This document shows positions 1-6,462 of a stretch of 64,000 bases of DNA, in pieces (positions within the stretch are counted from its first letter, which is position 1; each line of letters opens with the position of its first letter). The translations under genes were made by a program, and so were the position numbers. The stretch covers positions 1-64,000 of the forward strand of contig BJHM01000018.1 of assembly GCA_014192625.1 (NCBI GenBank), in the 5' to 3' direction. The notes below the pieces were generated by a model. It saw nothing but the letters and a program-made list of their open reading frames with translations, searched no databases and had not been told where the DNA came from. This DNA is from Planctomycetota bacterium (GTDB taxonomy: Bacteria; Planctomycetota; UBA1135; UBA2386).

Positions 1-1
1 G

Positions 2-556
2 CGCGACGGCGACCGTGAGATCTACACCATGGAACCGGACGGCACAGACATCCGCCGCATCACCAACAGACCGGGCTACGACGGCGGCGCATTCTTCTCG
101 CACAACGGCGAAAAGCTCGTGTTGCGCTCCGCGTATCCCGACAGCGAGAAGGAAGCAAAGGAAGACGCTGAGTTGCTCGGCCAAGCACTGGTGCGGCCAT
201 CGCACATGGAGATCACGTTCTGCAAGCGCGACGGCAGCGGCTTCCAAAAGGTCACCAACAACGGCGCCGCCAACTTCGCACCGTACTGGCACCCCGATGA
301 CCAGCGGATCCTGTTCGCGTCGAACATCAAGGGTGTTGAGGAAATGAAGAAGACCGGCGATCACGCCGCGGCGCGCAACTTCGACATCTTCATGATCCGC
401 GAAGATGGCACCGGGATGGAGCAGGTCACCTTCAATCCTGAGTTCGACGGTTTCCCGATGTTCTCGCCCGATGGCCACTTCTTGGTTTTTGCCAGCAACC
501 GTTTCTCGAAGGAAAAGGGCGAGACCAACGTGTTCGTCGCCGAGTGGATCGAGTGA
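2..556 (+). CDS. TolB-like WD40/PD40 beta-propeller protein, 3' end only
   Basis: The reading frame is already open at the left edge and runs to a TGA at 554-556, so only the last 184 residues are visible. Blade-type motifs are seen: 'EIYTMEPDGTDIRRIT' followed by 'FFSHNGEKLVLRS', and later 'DIFMIREDGTGMEQVT' followed by 'MFSPDGHFLVFAS'. These fit the PD40 repeat of TolB-like propellers, where each blade reads out a molecule-plus-statement pattern. Such proteins are usually periplasmic or secreted, but the N-terminus with any signal peptide or partner domain is outside the window. TolB itself works in the Tol-Pal envelope system; many planctomycete relatives are of unknown role, so I do not assign tolB. 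Confidence 0.8.
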   Translation, partial: RDGDREIYTMEPDGTDIRRITNRPGYDGGAFFSHNGEKLVLRSAYPDSEKEAKEDAELLGQALVRPSHMEITFCKRDGSGFQKVTNNGAANFAPYWHPDDQRILFASNIKGVEEMKKTGDHAAARNFDIFMIREDGTGMEQVTFNPEFDGFPMFSPDGHFLVFASNRFSKEKGETNVFVAEWIE

Positions 557-654
557 GCCACCTGATTTGCCGGACTCGCCGGTAGCGCGCACGATTTGCA
601 AACTACTGACGCAAGCTTTGCCATGCCTTCATTCGCAGCCATGACAGTGTCGTC

Positions 655-918
655 ATGGAACTCGATGAATGGGACCTGTCAGCCTGTGCATTGTGTGATC
701 TGACCGCGCGACTGCGCGCCGAACTGCGACGCGAGCGGGCGGTCACGCGCGCGGCTGAGGACCGGCTAAACGACTCGTTTACGCACGGCAATGGCGCGCA
801 ACCAAGCCTCGAACTCTGGCGCGATGTCTGCCTGGCGCGCGAATCCACCGCTTTATTCTCAGCAATCCTGCGCGACGTCCGCCGCGCCCACGACGATTGT
901 CATGCAACCTGCGTTTGA
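655..918 (+). CDS. small hypothetical protein, predicted helical
   Basis: An 87-residue ORF of mostly helical, charged composition with four cysteines, including 'ACALC' near the N-terminus. It lies about 100 bp after the TolB-like gene and its end overlaps the next small ORF by 17 bp in another frame. Residue composition (Leu/Arg/Glu-rich, few low-complexity runs) looks like a real protein rather than a shadow, and no competing gene sits on the other strand. I do not recognise a family. The overlap with 902-1225 suggests a co-translated pair or, less likely, one gene with a frameshift. Confidence 0.4.
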   Translation: MELDEWDLSACALCDLTARLRAELRRERAVTRAAEDRLNDSFTHGNGAQPSLELWRDVCLARESTALFSAILRDVRRAHDDCHATCV

Positions 919-1225
919 GCCGACGGGCTGGCCGCAACGGCGAGCTCTGCTGCAAAATCGCTGGCTCGCAGAAGAGCGGCGCTTGGCCGCAGCACTCAAC
1001 GAACTGCAAAGTGCCTACGACCGAGATGCGCGCTCTGCGAGTGACCGTATCGCACAAAATGAATCCCTCAGTCCGTCACTGCTGCACTACTACGCGCAGC
1101 TTTTGCAGGAGCGCGACGACGCCGCCACCGAACTGTTGCACGTCCGATTGGCACTGCAGGGTTTGGCACTGCAGGAAGACGACCCAGCGCACGACGAGGA
1201 AAAAACGCTCACGGCCACAGTCTGA
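902..1225 (+). CDS. small hypothetical coiled-coil protein
   Basis: A 107-residue protein from the ATG at 902; an in-frame ATG at 791 would add 37 residues that look non-coding, so 902 is preferred. The central part is a long charged helix ('RWLAEERRLAAALNELQSAY', then 'YYAQLLQERDDAATELLHVR') with heptad-like spacing and an acidic tail. The pattern recalls small coiled-coil export or chaperone proteins such as FliJ, but no diagnostic motif is present and no flagellar gene is nearby, so the resemblance is only structural. It starts inside the end of the preceding small ORF. Confidence 0.45.
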   Translation: MQPAFEPTGWPQRRALLQNRWLAEERRLAAALNELQSAYDRDARSASDRIAQNESLSPSLLHYYAQLLQERDDAATELLHVRLALQGLALQEDDPAHDEEKTLTATV

Positions 1226-1579
1226 CTCTTGCTGAAACCGCCAACGGCATCGGCCCCGCGGGCAACATGGTCATCTCCTTACCTCTGGTTCACCAAATCT
1301 TGGCCGAGCATAGGTCACAATTCCGCATGCCTGAGAAAAGCAACCGCTGCTCTGTGATCTATCTCGGCGACGGTCATCCAGAATCGCGCGACTATGACAG
1401 CAACTATCAGTCGCTGCGTGGCCCACGTGGGCGAGCGAGCGGAGTGCTCATTCTGCTGCAGCAAGACCCGCGATTGCGCGTCTGCACGGAGCGCATCGTC
1501 CCATCCACAACCCCACGCATTTCTAACTCCGCGCAGTTGCCGTTTGCCTGCGCCCCTGCCTCAGCCTGAGAATGATTTG
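1226..1579. other. gene-poor interval before pdxH
   Basis: About 350 bp between the small coiled-coil ORF and pdxH. A 100-residue frame at 1267-1569 is open but has no recognisable motif and an atypical composition. No hairpin with a T tract or convincing promoter pair was seen. It may be the pdxH leader or a decayed gene. Confidence 0.3.
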
Positions 1580-2227
1580 ATGAGCACGCACCAGTTCGAC
1601 GGCCTCAGAACCGAATATGCGGACTCGCCGTTGCGCCGCTGCGATTTGCTGGACGATCCCATGGTGTTGCTGCAGCGCTGGCTCGAAGCGGCCGCCAACG
1701 CCGGCTGGTGCGAGCCTAACGCCATGGCGCTCGCCACCTGCGACGCAAAAAGTCAACCGCATTGCCGCATGGTGCTGTGCAAACAAATCGACTCGGCTGG
1801 CATCGTGTTCTTCTCCAATGCGCGCAGCGATAAAGGCCAAGAACTCAAAGGCTCGCCACATGCTGCAGCAACCTTTTGGTGGGCCACCCCACGCGAGCGA
1901 CAAATACGCATCGAGGGGGCGGTCTGCCCGACCAGTGACGAGATCAGCGATGCATATTTCGCCAATCGACCACGCGCAGCGCAGCTAGCGAGCGCCGCCT
2001 CAGAGCAGAGCCGAGTGATCCGCGACCGGCGCGAACTCGAAGAGCGGGTAGCGGCCCTGGCGGCTGCTACCAGCGGTGGTCCAGTGCCGCGGCCAGCACA
2101 CTGGCACGGCTACCAAATCACGCCGCAGCGCGTGGAGTTCTGGCAGGGGCGGAAGGCGCGCCTGCACGACCGATTTCGCTACGAACGAGTAGCGACCGGC
2201 TGGCACATCGAACGACTCGCACCGTAA
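1580..2227 (+). CDS. pdxH: pyridoxamine 5'-phosphate oxidase
   Basis: A 215-residue protein, the usual length for PdxH, which oxidises pyridoxine- or pyridoxamine-5'-phosphate to pyridoxal-5'-phosphate using FMN and O2 in the cytoplasm. Family hallmarks are visible: 'DPMVLLQRWLEAA', 'NAMALATCD', 'CRMVLCKQID', 'FFSNARSDKGQELKGSPHAA', and the C-terminal 'VEFWQGRKARLHDRFRY', which carries the conserved substrate/FMN-binding Arg residues. The frame stays open upstream to 1394, but homology begins only just after the ATG at 1580, so that start is chosen. It is followed at once by a 9-bp tandem repeat and then by convergent genes. Confidence 0.93.
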   Translation: MSTHQFDGLRTEYADSPLRRCDLLDDPMVLLQRWLEAAANAGWCEPNAMALATCDAKSQPHCRMVLCKQIDSAGIVFFSNARSDKGQELKGSPHAAATFWWATPRERQIRIEGAVCPTSDEISDAYFANRPRAAQLASAASEQSRVIRDRRELEERVAALAAATSGGPVPRPAHWHGYQITPQRVEFWQGRKARLHDRFRYERVATGWHIERLAP

Positions 2228-2230
2228 CGC

Positions 2231-2273
2231 GGCACTGGCGGCACTGGCGGCACTGGCGGCACTGGCGGCACTG
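2231..2273. repeat. 9-bp tandem repeat (GGCACTGGC), 4.8 copies
   Basis: Five successive perfect units (the last one truncated) of GGCACTGGC lie between the pdxH stop and the stop of the convergent oxidoreductase gene. The block is non-coding and is a slippage-prone minisatellite. It shows no self-complementarity that would make a strong terminator. Confidence 0.9.
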
Positions 2274-2288
2274 CTTTGAAATCGCGCC

Positions 2289-3560
2289 TCAGCTCTTGCC
2301 AGGCATGGGTACCGGATCAACCGGCAAATCGCCAAACTCATACTTCTTTGGACCCCAGGCTTCCTCGGACGCAAGCGCTTTTTCCCACGTGATTTCCTTG
2401 CCCGAGTAGGTTGCCATGCGGCCCATGATTGCCGTCATCGTGCTCTCGGCGACCATGCGGCCTTCGTTGATCGGCTTGCCTGCACGAATGCTCGCAAACA
2501 GATCGTCGTGCTCTGTCTGGTAAGGGTCGTTCTGCTCGCCAGCAAACTTCCATGCGTTCTTGCCCGTGATCGTAAAGCCATCGCCATTCGCGTGCCACTC
2601 GCCGTCGGCACCGTAGACATGCTCGCTGACATCGTTGACGCAGCCGTCGATCTGCCGGCATTCGGAGAACAACTGCGCGCCGCCCGTGTATTCAAACTGC
2701 ACGCTGTGGTGGTCGAAGATGTGACCAAACTTCGCGTCGGTGCGGACCTGACGGCCGCCCATGCCGCGCGCCTTCAGCGGGTGGCCTTGCATCGCCCAGT
2801 TGATGACGTCGAGGTTGTGCACGTGCTGCTCCACGATGTGATCCCCGGACAGCCACGTGAAGTACAGCCAGTTGCGCAATTGCCACTCCATGTCGCTCCA
2901 CGCCTCCTTGCGCGCAAAATTCCACAAGCTGCCCATGTCCCACGCGCAGCGCGCAAACATGAGCTTGCCGAGGTCGCCTTTGTGGATGCGGGCCATCGAC
3001 TCGAGGTAGCCATACTCATGATGCCGTTGCAAACCACACACGACGGAGAGCTTCTTCTGCTTGGCAATTTCAGCAGCCGCGATCACACGGCGCACGCCAG
3101 GGGCATCCACCGCGACCGGCTTCTCAAAAAAGATGTGCTTGCCAGCATTGACCGCGGCTTCGAAGTGACCGGGACGAAAATGCGGCGGTGTCGCAATCAA
3201 CACGACATCGATATCCGAGGCGAGCAGCTGGTTGGCGGCGTCAAAACCAGTGAAGCGCTGATCGGGTTTTACATCGATGCGATCCTTGAAGCCTTCATTC
3301 TCGCGCAGCGCGTTATGAGCGGAATCGAGGCGGTCAGCAAACATGTCTGCCATCGCCACGAGCTTGACCGAGCCCTTGGTCGACAGCGCCTGACTCGCTG
3401 CGCCAGTGCCGCGGCCACCACAACCGATTAAGCCGATGCGCAGGTCATCGCCGCCGCCGGAGTGAACGGGTGAATACGCCGGCAGTGAGGCGCCAAGGCT
3501 GGCACTGACACTAACTGCGGCTGCGTGCTTCAGGAACGATCGACGCGATGAGTTGTGCAT
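2289..3560 (-). CDS. Tat-exported Gfo/Idh/MocA family oxidoreductase
   Basis: A 423-residue NAD(P)-dependent oxidoreductase. The N-terminus carries a twin-arginine signal ('SRRSFLKHAAA' followed by an Ala/Ser-rich stretch). The Rossmann fingerprint 'RIGLIGCGGRGTGAA' begins near residue 41, and 'FFEKPVAVD', the Lys-Pro motif of the family, is near residue 145. Members act on sugars, inositols or glycans; the precise substrate cannot be read here. Export through Tat as a folded NAD-bound enzyme is common in planctomycetes. The gene is downstream of, and 34 bp from, the FGE-type lipoprotein on the same strand, so they are probably co-transcribed. Confidence 0.9.
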   Translation of the reverse strand: MHNSSRRSFLKHAAAVSVSASLGASLPAYSPVHSGGGDDLRIGLIGCGGRGTGAASQALSTKGSVKLVAMADMFADRLDSAHNALRENEGFKDRIDVKPDQRFTGFDAANQLLASDIDVVLIATPPHFRPGHFEAAVNAGKHIFFEKPVAVDAPGVRRVIAAAEIAKQKKLSVVCGLQRHHEYGYLESMARIHKGDLGKLMFARCAWDMGSLWNFARKEAWSDMEWQLRNWLYFTWLSGDHIVEQHVHNLDVINWAMQGHPLKARGMGGRQVRTDAKFGHIFDHHSVQFEYTGGAQLFSECRQIDGCVNDVSEHVYGADGEWHANGDGFTITGKNAWKFAGEQNDPYQTEHDDLFASIRAGKPINEGRMVAESTMTAIMGRMATYSGKEITWEKALASEEAWGPKKYEFGDLPVDPVPMPGKS

Positions 3561-3594
3561 TGGTTACGCCGCGCGAACCGCGGCAGTCCGGGGG

Positions 3595-4620
3595 TCAGGG
3601 ATGCTCAAAACGTGCGCGTTCCTCGGGTGAAGGCACACGCAATGGACGTGCGACGCGAAAGCCTACGAGCTGACCTTCAGTCAGGTACCACCAACTACGC
3701 GGAATTTGCGGGTCGCGCCGGTTCCATGCAGGGTCACTCGCGCGCCGCGCCGCCGAACGCAACAGCGCTGCCTCGTCCTGCCAGCTACCGCCACGCACCG
3801 CATGTGCAAAGCGCACCGGTCTCTTCTGATCGTCGCGCAGCGGCGGGAAGTAGGGATCGCGACGCGCAACCGCGCCTTGCAAAGGCGCGGACAACTCCGG
3901 CTCGAAGTGATCTGCGACCCACTCGGCGGCGTTGCCGTGCATGTCAAACAGGCCCCAAGGGTTTGGCCGCTTCTCGCCGACCGGGTGATACTTCTTCGCC
4001 GCATTGTCTGCGAACCACGCGTAATCACCGAGCTGCGCGGAGTCATCACCAAACGAATAGCGCGTCTTGGTATTGGCACGACAGGCATACTCCCACTCAG
4101 CCTCGGTCGGCAAGCGATAGAACTTGCCCGTCACCTTCGACAGCCACACGCAGTATTGGCGCGCGGCGATGTGTGACATGCAAATCGCAGGGTAACCTTC
4201 GCGCCCCATGTTGAAGGTCATGTCCGTGTAGGGCGGTGTCGGCTTGCTCATGCCGTCGGGCACCTTGGATTGCGGCAGGTCCGCCTGATACCAACGGTCG
4301 TATTCCTCCCACCGGACCTCGCACTTACCCAGCCAAAACGAGCCTACTGAAACGCTGGTTTGTGGTCCTTCGTTCGCTTGCCGCAAGACCTCCGTCTCGG
4401 GACTGCCCATCACAAAGGTGCCTGCCTGCAGAGCGAGCATGTCAAAAGTGACGCTGCCGCCTGGCAGGGTCTCTGTATAGGAGACGAATTTTGGGTCCGC
4501 GGCAGCAGCTAGCTCAACGGCAATAACGGGCAGCGGATGCCCCGCTAACGCAGGAACAGATGGCTGCTCGGCGCCGCAAGCTGTCAGAACGCTCAGCAGG
4601 AAGAGAACTTGATGGCGCAT
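3595..4620 (-). CDS. formylglycine-generating-enzyme/SUMF1-domain lipoprotein
   Basis: A 341-residue protein with a lipoprotein signal (hydrophobic stretch then 'LTAC' lipobox at about residues 12-15). The mature part is an FGE-sulfatase domain: 'FVMGSPETE', 'WEEYDRWYQ', 'GYPAICMSHIAARQYCVWLS', 'FYRLPTEAEWEYACRA', 'NPWGLFDMHGNAAEWVAD', 'AVRGGSWQDEAALLRSA' and C-terminal 'VGFRVARPL'. True FGE converts a sulfatase Cys to formylglycine; many bacterial members instead bind ligands or act in other oxidations, and no sulfatase lies in this window. The catalytic cysteine pair of FGE is not evident near the C-terminus, so enzymatic activity is uncertain. It is upstream of the Gfo/Idh gene. Confidence 0.88.
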   Translation of the reverse strand: MRHQVLFLLSVLTACGAEQPSVPALAGHPLPVIAVELAAAADPKFVSYTETLPGGSVTFDMLALQAGTFVMGSPETEVLRQANEGPQTSVSVGSFWLGKCEVRWEEYDRWYQADLPQSKVPDGMSKPTPPYTDMTFNMGREGYPAICMSHIAARQYCVWLSKVTGKFYRLPTEAEWEYACRANTKTRYSFGDDSAQLGDYAWFADNAAKKYHPVGEKRPNPWGLFDMHGNAAEWVADHFEPELSAPLQGAVARRDPYFPPLRDDQKRPVRFAHAVRGGSWQDEAALLRSAARRASDPAWNRRDPQIPRSWWYLTEGQLVGFRVARPLRVPSPEERARFEHP

Positions 4621-5620
4621 ATCTTCGCACTTTGTAGCAGCTACCGGCTACCGTCGCCAAAGTCGATCGCGCAAGGAACTCGCCCCGCAGAATCGGTTGC
4701 GAAGTGATAGCGCGGCGCGCCATCGAATGCGATTCCCTAGCCAGCAAGTTGGGCGACCAGTGCTAGCGCGGCACGCGACAAACCACATGGCTTTGGGGTC
4801 CGTTTATCGCATACGACTTATCATAAAAGACCGGCCGGTCAGGCAATCTAATGAACGACTCACCTGACCGGCCAATTCACATCTAAACTTGCGGTTCTGA
4901 AACAAGCGCACCAGTCTCAATGCTCATATACCCTCATATACGGACACTGTCTGATGTCAATATTATTGATTGCGCCTCCTAATGAATAATAAGCTGTAGT
5001 TATTGCAAATCATCCGCGCGAGGTAGCCCCCGACCACCCCGCGCAAAAGATTACCAAACCACACAAAACCAGCATAAACCTGTAACCGGCCATCTGGCCA
5101 GCAGCACCAAACGAAGGAGAAATATATCCAATCGGCAAATCATACACTTGAGTTGTCAGGTATGCATAGACTTTTGTCATTTTTACTTATTGCGGTCACG
5201 GAAGGGCCTTACCTAGTGCCCCCCCCTCCCAGTTCATTATCGCCAAAACACCCTATCATGGGGGCATCAGTAGCGACGCAGCCCAGTAAAGATTTTGCAA
5301 ATGCGCTCGGAAACTCGGCCGGCTATCTCATTGCTAAAGTTTTGGCTGTACGGCCCACATCTGGGAGCTCGCAAAAAGGATTTAAACGCAATGACATGGG
5401 ATAATCTAGCTCCACTGGCTGCGAGCTAAATAGTGCAACTAATGGCGTAAACCACCCATAACAAGAGAGGCTAAGCAAAAAATCTACCCGCTATCGATAG
5501 GCTGCCAAACAACAAGGCGAACGGCAGCAAGAATGTTGAACGCATCCACCCCTTCGCAGATGGTGTCGCAGATCACTAGCACTGGGCCACCGCTCAACCA
5601 CTCCACAGCTGACTGCAAAC
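4621..5620. other. AT-rich gene-poor island
   Basis: About 1 kb between the FGE-type gene and the YHS-like repeat gene without a convincing gene. From roughly 4800 to 5500 the sequence is visibly richer in A+T than the rest of the window (for example 'tcaatattattgattg' and 'aatgaataataagctgtag'). It holds an 11-bp perfect inverted repeat at 4833-4873. The only ORF of note, 5153-5404 (83 residues), has a hydrophobic start but no recognisable domain and includes a C homopolymer. Possible explanations are a transferred remnant, a structured RNA or a decayed element; no transposase or recombinase remains. Confidence 0.5.
4833..4873. repeat. 11-bp perfect inverted repeat (stem-loop)
   Basis: GGCCGGTCAGG at 4833-4843 pairs exactly with CCTGACCGGCC at 4863-4873 across a 19-nt AT-rich loop. 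The left arm is part of a further palindrome, ACCGGCCGGT. It lies inside the AT-rich island about 210 bp upstream of the FGE-type gene's start. No T tract follows on either strand, so an operator, RNA stem or relic end of an element is as likely as a terminator. Confidence 0.6.
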
Positions 5621-6325
5621 ATGATTCATAAACTACTCGCACTCACCATCGCACTGGCCCTTGGCAACGCCCTCTGCGCCCAAGACCAAACGCCCGCCAA
5701 ACAGAACGTCCCCGCCGAACAAACCGTGCCGTTCGTCCAGAAACCAGAGATGTATCCGCTCGACACATGCATCGTGTCCGGCGAAAAACTCGACGACAAG
5801 GCGGTCATTTTTGTCGTCGACGGCATGACCTTTAAGACGTGTTGTGAAAAGTGCAAAGCCAAAGTCACGAAGGATCCGGCCACCTATCAAAGCAAGCTTT
5901 CGCCCAGCCTGATCGCGGCTCAGGCGGGCCACTACCCGCTAGGCGTTTGCGTAATCAGTGGCGGCAAACTTGGCTCGATGGGGCAGCCAGTGCAGCTATT
6001 GCTCGACAATACGCTCGTGCAACTTTGCTGCAGCCACTGTCAGGACAAAGCCACTGCCAAGGCAAGTGAGATGGCTGCAACGGTGCGCACTGCTGCGTAT
6101 GAGGCACAGTCAAAAACCTATCCACTTTCGACCTGCTTGGTTGGCGGCGAGGCGCTCGGCAAGGGTGCCGTTTCAGTGCTGTATGGCACCACCCTCGTGC
6201 GCTTCTGCTGCAAGGACTGCATCGGTAAGTTTGAGGCGAAGCCGGCCGATTACATGGCAAAGCTGCACCCAGCAGCGAGCGAGCCAAAGAACAAGCCCGA
6301 AAAAGCCAAGGGTGGCGGCAAATAG
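5621..6325 (+). CDS. secreted protein with three cysteine-rich YHS-like metal-binding repeats
   Basis: A 234-residue protein with an N-terminal signal peptide ending near 'LCAQ' (residue 21). Three tandem units follow at about 45-95, 105-155 and 167-217. Each begins 'YPL' plus two residues plus Cys, then a hydrophobic pair and S/G-G, and after about 22 residues ends in a Cys-Cys-x-x-Cys cluster (C50/C74/C75/C78; C110/C136/C137/C140; C172/C196/C197/C200). The 'FCCKDCIGKFEAKPADY' end resembles the YHS/TRASH heavy-metal-binding family. The tail is Lys/Pro/Gly rich. Binding of copper or another soft metal in the periplasm is the natural inference, but no metal transporter is adjacent. It is convergent with the next gene. 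Confidence 0.75.
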   Translation: MIHKLLALTIALALGNALCAQDQTPAKQNVPAEQTVPFVQKPEMYPLDTCIVSGEKLDDKAVIFVVDGMTFKTCCEKCKAKVTKDPATYQSKLSPSLIAAQAGHYPLGVCVISGGKLGSMGQPVQLLLDNTLVQLCCSHCQDKATAKASEMAATVRTAAYEAQSKTYPLSTCLVGGEALGKGAVSVLYGTTLVRFCCKDCIGKFEAKPADYMAKLHPAASEPKNKPEKAKGGGK

Positions 6326-6462
6326 CAGTAAGCAGCCGCGAGCAGTCTGCCGCAGCAGGCGCACTACTCGCAAACTGCCGCGCCCCCTTACAGTGGCCCT
6401 GGGTGCGATTGCGTCAGCTTTGGCACAAACCCAGCGCAAGAGCGCACCGCCGCCAGCACGGA

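Noticed and set aside
1267-1569. 100-residue ORF before pdxH
   Set aside because: Composition is not protein-like at its end and no domain is seen; kept only as a gene-poor interval.
2508-3431. 307-residue plus-strand ORF opposite the Gfo/Idh gene
   Set aside because: It lies antisense to a clear Tat-Rossmann enzyme with strong motifs, and its translation has the His/Val/Asp-rich look of a high-G+C shadow frame.
5153-5404. 83-residue ORF in the AT-rich island
   Set aside because: It crosses a C homopolymer and a Pro run, has no known domain, and may be chance.
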